A DNA stretch of 64,000 nt from Acestrorhynchus altus (taxonomy: Eukaryota; Chordata; Actinopteri; Characiformes; Acestrorhynchidae), in contig CM067521.1 of the NCBI GenBank assembly GCA_034509495.1, positions 4,427,129 through 4,491,128 on the forward strand, written 5' to 3'. Positions within the stretch are counted from its first letter, which is position 1; the number at the start of each line of letters is the position of its first letter. Below, piece after piece: positions 37,701 to 47,089 of the stretch. The notes beneath the pieces are model-generated. The model was not told the DNA's origin, made no database searches, and was given only the letters and a program-made list of their open reading frames with translations. The position numbers were made by a program, and so were the translations under genes.

Positions 37701-40700
37701 AGCCTTGTGGAACTCCAGAGTACCTGGGTAACAGACATTTTACTGCTGCTTTAAAATTACATGGAAATTGAAGGAAACATCTCTCCAGATTGGACACATG
37801 AAGTGTCAGAAATAATGACATATAGCACTAACTGTATAATATTATTTGCATGGGCAGAATAGAGATGATGCTCTGGAAGAACATAACTTGAGATGTTTTT
37901 TTTTTGTGCTGTTTAAGTAACACTGAGCCGCTTTCTCTCCAGCTCCAGAAGTTGTTGGTAGACAGAGGTATGGCCGGCCTGTGGACTGCTGGGCACTCGG
38001 AGTGATCATGTACATACTGTGAGTTCAGTCTTTCAACAATGTTGTGTCCAACTTGGAGTTGATCTGTACCACCACGGATTGCGAGCTGTTCCTGTAGATA
38101 TGTAGCGTTGGATTGTTCAGTCCTTGATATGAGTTGTTATAAATATTTAGAGTTGTGCATCTCTGAATGTGAGCTGTTCTTTTAGATCTTTAGAGATAGA
38201 TTATGATGCTGTAAATATGAGCTGTTCCTCTAGATCTTTGGGGATAGATTGTGAAGCTCTGAATGTGACCTGATCTTCCACATCTTGAGAGATACACTGT
38301 GAAGCTCTGAATATGAGCTCTTTTTCTAGATCTTTAGAGATTGTGAAGCTCTGAATGTGCAATGTTCTAGAATCTAGATCTTTAGAGGTGGGTTTTGCTG
38401 CTCTGGATGTGAGCTGTTCTTTTAGATCTTTCGATTTGTAATATTAATGTCTGGATGTGACCTGTAATTCTAGGTCTTTAGAGATAAATTGTGCTGCTCT
38501 GGATATAAACTGTTCTTCTAGGTCTTTAGAGATAGATTGTGCCACACTTTATGGGAGCTGTCCATTTAGAGTTATAGTGAGCACTTCTGGATGTGAGCTG
38601 TTCCTCTGGCTCTCTAGATCATGTAGTTCTGGGTGTGAACTGTTTCGCAAGATTTTTAGAGGTAGATTGTGCAGCTCTGGATGTGAGCTGTACTAGATCG
38701 TTAGAGCTACATTAAGGAGCTCTATATGTGAGCTAGATATTCTTATAGATCTTCACAGTTGTATTATACACCTCTGGATCATTAGGGTTGGATTATGTAG
38801 CTCTGAGTGTGAGATAGTCTTGTAAATCTCAACTTGTACTAGTAGATGGATCTTTAGACTATAAATATAAATGTGTCATTCATACTTTGTTCCTGTTTTA
38901 ACCTTTTTTATTTATTTATTTATTTTATTCTGTGACAACTTAAGTTGTGAGAAGTGCTATAAAAATAAATTTTGATTTGATTTGATTTATGTACCTATGG
39001 ATGCCAGATGTTCTTATATATACATATATATATTATTTTTTCTTTTCTTTTCTTTTCTTTTCATTTCTTTTCTTTTCTTTTCTGTTCTTGTGCTTTCAGG
39101 CTTTCTGGGAACCCACCATTCTATGATGAAGCAGATGATGATGATTATGAAAATCACGATAAGAACCTGTTTCGCAAGATTCTGGCAGGAGACTATGAGT
39201 TTGATTCACCATACTGGGACGATATCTCAGACTCAGGTACCACTACTACAGTGTGCATCACTCTAGAGAAGAAAAACTAAGGGTGTGTTTGCTGAAACCG
39301 TGACCGTGGGGAGGTTTTGTAATCCAATGTTTTGTTTAGTTCAGAATTTGTCAGGCTTTAAAAAACTACACAGTCAGTAGATTCATACCGGATTACCCTG
39401 ACACTTATTACGGTCAGGCTTTCCATCCTGCTGTAGAACCACCATTTTTCTCTACTACAAATGACTAGAAACAAACGTTATATAATAATTGGTGTGCTTT
39501 TTAAGAGGGATCTCATCTAAGTATTTAAATAATGCATGTGAACAGAATCTGCTCTTTGTATATTAATGCCAAGTATAAACAGGCCCTCAGTTTAATCAGA
39601 GATCACATCAATTTCAGAACGTGATGAAACTGATGAAACCCAATAGGATTAAATACTGCTCTGATCTTTAGCTTTAATGGCCTTTAACATGTTTGTCCTC
39701 TTTATGATAATTTTATTTGTTTTCACAGCCAAAAGTTTAGTATCTCGTCTGATGGAAGTCGACCAAGATCAGAGGCTTACAGCACAGGAAGCCATCAACC
39801 ATGATTGGTAAGTTTTATTGGTTTTTTAGCACATTTTGCTGAAGCGTGTGTTTTTCTCTGCAGGTCAGTAATATGCTTTAAAGTTTTTGTGGGTCTTATC
39901 TGAAGTTCCCTTTTTTTCTCCGTAGGATATCTGGGAACGCCGCCTCAGATAAGAACATCAAGGAAAATGTGTGTGCGCAGATAGAGAAGAACTTTGCCAA
40001 AGCAAAGTGGAAGGTAATAATTACATTGGAAATGACTTTCTTCATCCGTCACGTACCAGCATGGTTTGTCCTCTACTTTTATCACAGTATGTTCAGAGTT
40101 TATTAATTCATCAGCTGGCATGCTCAGAGAACACATTATTTTCCTTTTGGAGGGTAAAAGATTATTCTTTTCCTTTTGGAAGGTAAAAGATTACAGCCAG
40201 CACATTATTTTTATAGTCGGTTGCTTTTTGTTGTTGTTTGCTGAAGGAACTGAAAAAAGTCTCACATACCCTGATCACCCTTAACATTATGACCAACTCC
40301 TTGTTTCTGCACTCACTGTCCATTTAATCGGCTCCTCTGACCATACAGGAGCACTTTGTAGTTCTATAATTACAGACTGTAGTTCATCTGTTTCTCTGCA
40401 TCCTTTCACCCTGATCTTCAATGATCAGTACCCCACAGGACCACCACGGAGCAGATATTCTGTGGGTGGTGGGTCATTCTCAGAACTACAGTGACACAGA
40501 TGTGTTGGTGTGTTGGTGTGTGTTATGCTGATATGAATGGATCAGACACAGCAGTGCTGCTGGAGTAATACCCACATAATAGCTGCTCTGTGGTGGTCCT
40601 GTGGGGTCCTGACCATTGAAGATCAGGGTGAAAGGAGGAGAATAAAGTATGCAGAGATAGAGATGAACTACAGTCTGTAATTATAGAACTACAAAGTGCT

Positions 40701-41204
40701 CCTGTATGGTCAGAGGAGATGATATAATGGACAGCGAGTGGAGAAACACAGGTTGGTGAGTACATGCCTACAAATGTTTGAGTGTAGATGTTACTCATCT
40801 CCTCTGAATCCTGGATGAATTCTGTTCTTCAGAAAGCCGTGCGGGTCACGACCATCATGAAGAGGCTGCGAGCTCCAGAGCACCAGCACGCCGACTCAGC
40901 AGCTGTACCCAGTGCAGGAGCTCCAAATCCTGCAGGCAGCACCCAGGAAAATCCCCAGGCTCCAGCTGAGGCCTCCACCACACCTGCTACAGTGCCAGAT
41001 AACAACGCCGCTGCCCTGGAGGCCACTAGTGCAGAAGGCCAAGCAGCGGGTGAAGTAGGCTCTATGGCACACCCCCCGGCCGAGCCAGCTCAGCCTGGTT
41101 TAGTCGCCGAACAAGTCGAAGCCAATTCCTCAGCACGGTGCAATGGTGAAGCTCCTGCTAACCCGCCAGTACCCACACATCCCGGAGACGAACAGAATGG
41201 TTAA
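28130..41204 (+). CDS. camkv: camkv, CaM kinase-like vesicle-associated pseudokinase (whole gene, 10 coding exons)
   Basis: Joined coding exons are 28130-28231 (ATG at 28137), 28888-29019, 34388-34462, 36765-36903, 37607-37727, 37943-38018, 39100-39236, 39729-39807, 39926-40013 and 40833-41204. All junctions are GT-AG and all phases agree, giving 437 codons; human CAMKV is about 500 residues, with a longer Ala/Pro/Thr tail. Residues about 24-286 form a CaMK-type kinase fold. The ATP-binding lysine K53 is present. The glycine loop is missing, the catalytic HRD is HRN (143-145), and DFG is DFH (166-168); the APE motif (188-190) is intact. These are the hallmarks of CAMKV, a catalytically dead, calmodulin-binding protein of synaptic vesicles and dendritic spines. 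A basic amphipathic segment at 313-330 is the likely calmodulin site, followed by a low-complexity tail rich in Ala and Pro. Identification comes from recognised family sequence. Which teleost paralogue (a or b) this is cannot be decided here. Confidence 0.95.
28440..28700. mobile_element. small Tc1-type MITE fragment in a camkv intron
   Basis: CTTGTGCATCTCAAAAATTA, TTCAAAAAGTAATCTGC and TTAAAGTGATATATTTCAAG resemble the elements at 41.86-42.64 kb and the insertion in 44.34-44.64 kb. It lies 190 bp upstream of exon 28888. Confidence 0.55.
28888..29019 (+). CDS. camkv: camkv exon, N-lobe of pseudokinase
   Basis: 132 nt, residues 32-75 plus two bases. It encodes EEFCEIFRAKDKTT and TCKKFLKKDGRKVRKAAKNE. 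K53 sits where the VAIK lysine of active kinases is, while the expected GxGxxG loop is absent. Acceptor CAAAG, donor GTGAGT. Confidence 0.95.
30082..30116. repeat. microsatellite (AT)17 in a camkv intron
   Basis: Uninterrupted AT. Confidence 0.95.
30380..31060 (+). pseudogene. Tc1/IS630-type transposase remnant (family C)
   Basis: Frames around 30620 give WNRRIFSDNSRF, stop, LGFDD, with the first catalytic Asp in FSDNSRF. Further on come VKDIL and RQCLHQNATLPCPAWSRDLS, corresponding to the segment between the second Asp and SPDLSPIE. Stops and deletions are frequent. It sits in the same camkv intron as the family B and D copies, on the gene's strand. Confidence 0.75.
32030..32620 (-). pseudogene. 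Tc1-like transposase remnant (family B, copy 4)
   Basis: Read on the minus strand it gives ESKVE-like and HVWRKP-like debris around GAATCCAAAGTTGAATAATT and GCTTGGGGGTGGAAGTGTCC. Its left end includes the shared block at 32.50-32.53 kb. It lies in camkv's 5.4-kb intron, antisense to the gene. Confidence 0.7.
33280..33850 (-). pseudogene. Tc1/IS630-type transposase remnant (family D)
   Basis: The minus strand at about 33.39-33.55 kb reads QQDSADPHTAAVSRAHLEDT, DTTPWSVTSPDLSLRENVWE. This keeps the second catalytic Asp (QQDSADPH) and the third acidic residue (ENVWE), with some 50 codons open. The first catalytic segment is unreadable. It lies in a camkv intron, antisense. Confidence 0.75.
33973..34123. 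mobile_element. palindromic MITE, ~150 bp
   Basis: CAGGGGTCACCAACCGTGCT, CCTG pairs with CAGGAGCAGGGTTGGTGACC, CCTG at the other end. It lies in a camkv intron, between two Tc1 remnants and exon 34388. Confidence 0.85.
34388..34462 (+). CDS. camkv: camkv exon, N-lobe strands 4-5
   Basis: 75 nt encoding VKHPNILQLVDVYETRKEY and FLFLEL (residues 76-101). Acceptor TTTTCAG, donor GTAAGT. The preceding intron is 5.4 kb and full of transposon remains. Confidence 0.95.
34718..34785. repeat. microsatellite (CT)n in camkv intron 4
   Basis: About 68 bp of CT with two interruptions. Confidence 0.95.
35010..35900 (+). repeat. unclassified sequence with internal ~375-bp direct duplication, in camkv intron 4
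   Basis: ACATACAGATTGCCAGTATC ... GGCAACCCTAGTCACGACAC ... ATACAAGTGCAATTCC at 35.38-35.50 kb recurs as TATACAGATTGCCAGCATC ... GGCAACCCAAGTCCTGACAC ... ATACAAGTGCAAATCT at 35.73-35.88 kb. The first half contains a 158-codon open frame (35027-35503) with no recognisable domain, a CA/HT-rich stretch and no splice support. Possibly an old transposon. Confidence 0.5.
36170..36540 (+). mobile_element. interspersed repeat family G, copy in a camkv intron
   Basis: Starts CTACACTATATGGACAAAAG, then TTTGATTGCATTCGGGGAGA and CTGGGGGGCTTTATGCCCCT. The 3' terminus is missing. It ends some 225 bp before camkv exon 36765. Confidence 0.75.
36765..36903 (+). CDS. camkv: camkv exon, helices D-E and catalytic-loop start (HRN)
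   Basis: 139 nt, residues 101-147, ending in phase 0 at NIVHRNLK. The catalytic aspartate of HRD is replaced by asparagine (N145), as in other CAMKV proteins. Acceptor TTTGCAG, donor GTACAC. Confidence 0.95.
37237..37378. mobile_element. palindromic MITE, ~140 bp
   Basis: AGGGGTGCACAACTCCAG, TTCTGGAGG pairs with CCTCCAGGTCTGGAGTTGTG, CACCCCT. It lies in camkv intron 5. Confidence 0.85.
37607..37727 (+). CDS. camkv: camkv exon, DFH motif and activation segment
   Basis: 121 nt, residues 148-187 plus one base: LENLVYYNRLKHSKIVISDF, then HLAKLENGLIKEPCGTPEYL. The metal-binding DFG is DFH (166-168), so Mg-ATP chemistry is not expected. Donor GTAACA. Confidence 0.95.
37943..38018 (+). CDS. camkv: camkv exon, APE motif and helix F
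   Basis: 76 nt encoding APEVVGRQRYGRPVDCW and ALGVIMYIL (residues 188-212). The APE glutamate and DxW of helix F are intact, so the fold is kept although catalysis is lost. Confidence 0.95.
38040..38830. repeat. degenerate minisatellite in camkv intron 7
   Basis: GATGTGAGCTGTTC, TAGATCTTTAGAGATAGATT and GTGAAGCTCTGAATGTGA recur about every 45-60 bp, some 14 times, with substitutions and small indels. It fills roughly three quarters of the 1081-bp intron. Confidence 0.8.
38920..38990 (-). mobile_element. interspersed repeat family H, 5' stub
   Basis: On the minus strand AAATCAAATCAAATCAAAAT precedes TATAGCACTTCTCACAACTT, the first 60-70 bp of family H only. It lies in camkv intron 7. Confidence 0.6.
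39100..39236 (+). CDS. camkv: camkv exon, C-lobe
   Basis: 137 nt, residues 213-258: LSGNPPFYDEADDDDYENHD, then KNLFRKILAGDYEFDSPYWD. Acceptor TTTCAG follows a (TTTTC)n tract (39048-39083) that serves as the polypyrimidine tract. Donor GTACCA. Confidence 0.95.
39729..39807 (+). CDS. camkv: camkv exon, C-lobe helix H
   Basis: 79 nt encoding AKSLVSRLMEVDQDQRLTAQ and EAINHDW (residues 259-285). The conserved R of RLTA caps the C-lobe. Donor GTAAGT. Confidence 0.95.
39926..40013 (+). CDS. camkv: camkv exon, end of C-lobe and linker
   Basis: 88 nt, residues 285-314: ISGNAASDKNIKENVCAQIE, then KNFAKAKWK. It ends in phase 0 at donor GTAATA. The basic end runs into the putative calmodulin-binding helix across the splice junction. 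Confidence 0.95.
40275..40765. mobile_element. foldback repeat (family F), copy 3, near-palindrome in camkv intron 10
   Basis: The left arm (GACCATACAGGAGCACTTTG, AATTACAGACTGTAGTTCAT) and right arm (TACAGTCTGTAATTATAG, AAAGTGCTCCTGTATGGTC) are inverted copies of some 200 bp each around a short centre near 40.52 kb. It occupies about 490 of the 819 bp of the intron, ending some 70 bp before the last exon. Confidence 0.8.
40833..41204 (+). CDS. camkv: camkv last coding exon, calmodulin-binding helix and Ala/Pro-rich tail
   Basis: 372 nt with TAA at 41202-41204. It begins KAVRVTTIMKRLRAPE, a basic amphipathic segment matching the CAMKV calmodulin-binding region. The remaining ~105 residues are low-complexity and rich in Ala, Pro, Gly, Ser and Gln, like the disordered CAMKV tail but shorter than in mammals. 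Confidence 0.94.
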   Translation, partial: KAVRVTTIMKRLRAPEHQHADSAAVPSAGAPNPAGSTQENPQAPAEASTTPATVPDNNAAALEATSAEGQAAGEVGSMAHPPAEPAQPGLVAEQVEANSSARCNGEAPANPPVPTHPGDEQNG

Positions 41205-41854
41205 AGTTTCTCTGTCGGTCGGCCCACCCCCTCTTCCCTCACGTTTAACCTTCAGCTTTGTAAATTAGCTGCTAGCATGGTCACCCTGAACCTGCTTCGC
41301 TCTCATGCTAACATTAGCATCGCCAGCGTTGGTCACATGGAGAGCCTCGCCACTGTCTGTTCCTGAGCTTCCCGATTCCCCAGACAAAAACGTACCAAGT
41401 GGGTCTATTACTGACCACTCTGATGCTCGTCATTCACCTGCGCGCAAAGCTAGCCACCCGTAAGCTAACGTGTTATTGTTAGCACTCTGATCCGGCCTGT
41501 GTGGTCATTTCTCGTTATGTGCGCTTCGCTTTAGGAACACCAGGGTACATGACTCATACCAGGTGTTTGTTTTATTCAGTTCATAAGAGTCAGTCGGCCT
41601 GTGAAGCCTTCGGGTTTGTGAATAGTGAGCGAGTCTAGACACACAGCGCCGTTTCTTCATCCAAAATGAAGTCTGTTGATGGAAGAGTACATGATCCCGG
41701 ACATGTTGAGTCTTTTATTCGCACTGTAGGGGGTTCAATCCTGAAAGTTAGCTGACATTTTGGAGGATTCCTCATTATAAAGCTGTTCACAATTTTCACT
41801 GTTGTAGAAATTTACAGATACCATAAAGAAAACACATTTCAAATATATTAAATA

Positions 41855-42220
41855 TACCGGCGCATCTCAGAGAGAATATTGTGGAAAAATGTCTTTCGTG
41901 TTCATATTTCATACAAAAAGTTTGGCTTTCATATTAATTTCATGTAAAGTGACATGTCATACCTGTATTTTAATTGATTTTACAGTTGATGTGTAAAAAA
42001 GCTCATTAAAATCAGAAATCCAGAATCTCACATTATTACAATATTTAAATTCAGCTTTGACTAAAGTACAAATCAGTATCAAAATTAAAACAAAATCTTG
42101 AAAAGCCTGAAAACACATTAAATGTAATGAATATAAAAGGAGTTCAATGTTTGAATTTAATTATAAACAAATAAAACTTTCACAATATTCAAATTTTTTT
42201 AACATGCACTAGTATTTTGC
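41855..42220. mobile_element. small Tc1-type MITE, tandem copy 1
   Basis: The left end TACCGGCGCATCTCAGAG and right end (inverted) AAAATACTAGTGCATG bound ~350 bp of AT-rich sequence with AAAGTGACAT and AATTTCATG blocks. Similar sequence is at 28.44-28.70 kb. Confidence 0.6.
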
Positions 42221-42284
42221 GTTTTATTCCAAAATACACTAAAATGTCATGCAGTAAAATGTATATTATAATATATTGCCTCTA

Positions 42285-42645
42285 ATCAAAATATACTAGT
42301 GCATCTAAATAAATTAAGTATTATAAAATGAGAAAATTAGACTATCATGACATGACACTTTTGTTCAATAATTTATTTAAAAAAGGTATTTCATATTCAT
42401 TACATGTAAAGTAAAATGTTTCAATTGTTTCATTTTTGTTTTACTGTTGATCAATGTGGCTTATATCTTATGAAAAACAGAAATCCAAAAACTATTTAAT
42501 TTCAGGTTTGAATGAATTAATAGACATCAGCATTAAAGCCAACAAATCCTACTTTAAAAGTAACAAATATAAAATATATGACAGTATATATGATATATAT
42601 GAACAAACAATTCTATTCAAATTCTTGAGATGCACTAGTATAAAA
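42285..42645. mobile_element. small Tc1-type MITE, tandem copy 2
   Basis: The left end ATACTAGTGCATCTAAATAA and the inverted right end TTATACTAGTGCATCTCAAG match copy 1, only ~70 bp away. A further lone right-type end (GCACTAGTAG) is at about 42928. Confidence 0.65.
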
Positions 42646-44159
42646 TAAAGAGGTTAATTTCAGTATAAACAAATTTGCCATTTAACTATTGTATGTTATG
42701 TTCATTACATTTAAAGTGACACATTTCATGTTTTATCTGATTAGTAAATAAACATTGTAATAATTTGAAATTCTGGATTTCCAGAATATTATACACCGTA
42801 CTGATAAACAGTATATTAAAAATGTTTAAATTCACGTTTTTGCATAATGAATATAAAATTTGACAGTTTACATTTTTGAAAAAAATTATGAACATGAACT
42901 TTTTCAGAATATTGTAATATTTGGCTGCACTAGTAGATTGAACATGGCCAAACAGGTTTAAAGATACAAATAAACAGTAATGATGCAGTTGGATCAATTG
43001 ATTGATATGTTGCCAGAGTTAATACAAATATATTTTAAAGTTTATTGTTCAATTTCATATATACCACATAAATGTTTAAAAATACATTTAAAATGTATTT
43101 TCTAAACATTTTTGGCCATATGCTGCAGAACTATATTTGAGGAATTTTTTGAATATATATTATGTTCTATATGGGATGTCATCGAATTATGGAATGACAT
43201 AATCTGTGGCATTAAATCTTATTTAAAAAACCATTTGGTCGACTTGTTCGTTCACACAGCTTCAGTGCAGAGCTCAGGAAGGCGTGGCTTGGCTCTTTTA
43301 GAATTGTAAAGTTTCTGTAAATATTAACCTACACAGACGTAGCCAAAAACAGCATGCTTTTTGAGATTTGCTGTTTATTTCATACATCCCTTATCTATCC
43401 ATGTGTTGAGAAAGATGTCCAACTATATAGGCCTTATCTGGAGAATATGTCCCTCCTAGTCCAGCCGCTTCTAACTCACTTTCACTCGCTATTTGAACAT
43501 ACGCTACACATTTTAGCTCTCTAGGCTGCTATTTGCATTCTCACTTGTGATTGTTTTAGAAAAGGAATTCACAAAGTTCTGATTAGCTTCTAGTTGAAAG
43601 AAAGTAGGCCTACTCACTTAGCTTGGATCTGCACGGTAGCTAGGCAAACGTTTACGAGAAAAAAAGTATGTTTTTAAGAGTATGTCATCGTCATGTTGTA
43701 TAACAAAAAACACTGCGCAGTAGATTTTTTAGATCATCCCTGTTCTGAAGATGTCGAGTCCACGTGAACGCGACACACTGTGGAGTTTAGCTTTTGTATT
43801 TCTTTCTTTGTTCATTTATTTCTGGCATAGGTTGCGTTAGGCCCTGTTCAGCTGAACACTATATACTGTAACTGTTTGTTAGTTTATCGTAGTAGTACGT
43901 GTTTTGGTCCACTTTAGCTACTATGCATTTAAAGTCAGCATTACCGTTTATGTTCTTTCAACCTAATAGGGTGTCAGACAGAGGAACTGTCTAAATACGC
44001 TTATTAATAATTATGGTTTTTGCAGTATTTTTGCGATGAACAAAATTAATACAATATATGAGAGTAAAGATGGATGGTCATTTTTTTTTTTTATTAGTTA
44101 TATGACATAAAAGAAAAGCATTCTTAAGATGGGGGCCCACGTTCAGATATTACACTTTA

Positions 44160-44965
44160 ATAAATACACTGATCAGCCATTAAGAATACGTATGGCCACC
44201 TCCTAGTTTCTACATTTCAACACTGTCCAATTCATCACTGACCACACAGGAGCACTTGGTAGTTCTATAATTACAGACTGGTATCCATATGTTTCTCTGC
44301 ATACTTTATTCTCCTCCTTTTACCCTCATCTTTAATAGGCAGGACTATTTGACCTTTTCAGTTCCAAAACCAATGAACTGTGCAATATTTGCCTGAATAT
44401 GACAACAAAAATGTTCAACAGAAATATATGCATTACATTTTTTTTTTCAGAATTTAATTCAAAAAGTTAATCTGCAATATATGTAATATCCCTTACATTT
44501 AAAGTGGTATATTTCAACCTTCCTTTGCTTTAATTTTGAAACTGTCTGCTAAGTCATGCAATCAAACATGATGTTAAATATTTTTATGATCTGAGTATAA
44601 TATCATATTTCTGAATATAATAATTCTGGATTTCTGATTTTCACTGCAGTGCTGAGAATGACCAAGCAGAGATTTCTGGTTGGTGGTCTGTTCTCAGTGC
44701 AGCAGTGACACTGTAGGGTTTAAACACTCCAGCAGCACTGCTGTGTCTGATCCACTCATACCAGCACAACACACACTTACACTCCGCCACAATGTCAGTG
44801 TCACTGCAGGGCTGAGAATGACCCACCACCCACATAATAGCTGCCCTGGTGGTCCTGTGGGGTCTTGAGCATTGAAGAGAAACAGACAGTTTGTAACTAT
44901 AGAACTGCAACGTGCTCCTAGAGGAGCTGATATAATGGAGGGCAGAAACAAGGTCATAATGTTAC
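44160..44965. mobile_element. foldback repeat (family F), copy 4, interrupted
   Basis: The left arm is 44.16-44.34 kb (ATACACTGATCAGCCATTAA, GGAGCACTTGGTAGTTCTAT) and the right arm 44.64-44.965 kb. An AT-rich 300-bp segment resembling the small Tc1-type elements at 28.44 and 41.86 kb separates them. Confidence 0.7.
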
Positions 44966-46277
44966 GGTAGTTTATGTATTAGTTCATTGTACAGTATTAT
45001 GTTCTACCTGATTTAATCTTTTCATCTTAATACACTTTTCCATGCATTTTAGCATGAAATATAACACTGGAAAACTCACTAACTCCAGCTCCAGCGTGAC
45101 CCTGTGACTGATATGGTAAAGTTGGAAGAGAGAGCTGGAGGAATTCAGCACAAACCTGAGCAATACTACTGCGATACTGTGACGCCTGTTTCTGCTGTTA
45201 CTGGCATGTTTTCCACCTCAGAGTGGGGCATTCTCTGTTCAAGCAGCCTGTCTGTGCTCATCCTGGTAATGTTGGATAGATACTGATAAATCGTAATGTT
45301 GGATTAGACGTTCTCCATGCCTTCAGCCTGAAAACACGCCAGCTCAATCTGTCTGATTCTCCTTCACACAGCAGCTATTTTGCTATTACTTCTTATTTTC
45401 TTCCTAAATTGAAACCCACACTATCATGTGAGGGGAACAGCATGTCATACTGTCTTGTAGTTTAACTGTGAAACAAACAATTGTGTAGGTAACATCACCT
45501 CAATGACACAGGGGACGGTTTTCGTCCAGCTCGCTACCCAAACATGACAGAAGCAGGGTTGAGTCTCCCTCTGTTTCTTTCTGTGATGTGAAAAATGCAC
45601 ATTTCCATTTGAAATCCTGATCATCAGAGGATAATGGACAAATGGACGATCCCTCCCTGATGTGTTTGCACACATGGTGAAAACTGGCCAAACAACATGG
45701 ATCAGGTAGCTAAGATGTAAATATGCAAATGAAGTAACGCTGACATTTCTGCAGATCTTGGGTTCTGAGATTCAACGATCTGTTTGTTCGTGGTATTATC
45801 AGCCTACCGTGCCACTGATTTTCCTGATGGGGTACACTGATCCGAATGAGACAGCTCCAGCGCTGCTCATCCAACTGACTTCCAGATCGTTGCTTGGCCA
45901 ATTTGCGCCGTATATGTTAGGGAACAGATGGGACAGGGGTGCAGATTGGGTAGCGACACTCCTGTAATGAGCTAAATGGCTGCATGTTAATGAAATGAAT
46001 TAGTGGAACAGTCTGAGCTGGGCTGGAATAGTTCGCCGGATAGCTTTGAGCTGTGCTTTAGACTCTAAATGTTATTGCGCTGATTGAGATGAAGGGGACG
46101 GCAGGGTTACCGAGTTTACAGTTCACCAGCTGGGTGGAATGAGGTCTTGTTGTTGTCGGGTTAACACTGAGAAGCATGTTTGAGGGTCAGGCTTTAGCAG
46201 CTGCTGGACCATTGCTGTAGGACTCGTAGCTGTCTGATCTTTTTGGAGTTACATTCATGGGGTTAGTTGAGTGAGGG

Positions 46278-46280
<3 letters not shown>

Positions 46281-46354
<74 letters not shown>
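46281..46354. repeat. microsatellite (GT)37
   Basis: Uninterrupted GT in the probable camkv 3' UTR. Confidence 0.97.
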
Positions 46355-46357
<3 letters not shown>

Positions 46358-46906
46358 TGTGTTTATTGTTAATCTGATTTTAATGTATTTTACATTTACA
46401 TTGTTTTTTTTTGTTTTGTTTTGTTGTTTGTTTTTTATGCTGTTTATTTGATTTTAATAATGAAATTAAATATGTATTGATTGATTTATTTCACCAGGTT
46501 CAGCCCTTTGTATTATGAATTTATTGTATGTTACCTGTTCTGTACATTTATTTGATGACTTTAACCTGAAAAAAAAAAAAATAACTTTTTCCCTTTGAAA
46601 GCTAAAACCAGTTTGAATAAAAAGGAATGATTTCTATGTATGTTTGTCTGATGATTATGATTTTTACAGAGTACATTTAGACCGCAACAGAATACTGTGT
46701 TAATACGACTCAAAGCAATGCTTTTTTAGGGCAGAAAATTTGCATTTTCGTGTTCGTCGTCTGTTAATTTTTCTTCCGGCACTTTCTGGTGTATTTGATG
46801 CCGTGGTTGTTCGTGGACGTGTGGGCTCTAATAGAGCTCTGGTCTTTCTCACCTCTGTATTCCTCTGAGTTTCATCTGTTTGATGGTATTAAACAAACAA
46901 TCCACA

Positions 46907-46935
46907 AATAAATAATGAATAAAAAATTCAATAAA
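46907..46935 (+). promoter_or_regulatory. candidate distal poly(A) site of camkv
   Basis: Three AATAAA hexamers begin at 46907, 46918 and 46930. They are followed at about 46945-46985 by a GU-rich downstream element (TTTTGTGTGTGAG, then TTGTTGTATGTTGTGTTT). Hexamer cluster plus GU-rich tract is the standard vertebrate cleavage and polyadenylation arrangement. Confidence 0.5.
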
Positions 46936-47089
46936 AAACGACCGTCAGCTTTTGTGTGTGAGTTATATTGTTGTATGTTGTGTTTACTCCATAGAAAGCA
47001 TGAAGATGTCACCTGACACCTGAATAGTAATATTCTGATTAATTTCTGTGATTTATTTTAATCTGGCTGTTGGAGGAATTATTTAAACC

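Larger units (their letters stand above)
41205..46955 (+). other. probable long camkv 3' UTR / downstream region
   Basis: No coding sequence is seen. The first ~650 nt are unique-looking and GC-richer. From 41.86 kb the stretch is AT-rich and holds two tandem MITEs, a foldback repeat (44.16-44.97 kb) and a (GT)n tract at 46281-46354. The only convincing poly(A) site on this strand is at 46907-46935, so a ~5.7-kb UTR is plausible for a neuronal gene, but this is inference. Confidence 0.4.

Noticed and set aside
42165..42180. AATAAA at 42170 as the camkv poly(A) site
   Set aside because: It lies inside a MITE in AT-rich DNA and lacks a GU-rich downstream element; a short-UTR isoform ending here is still possible.
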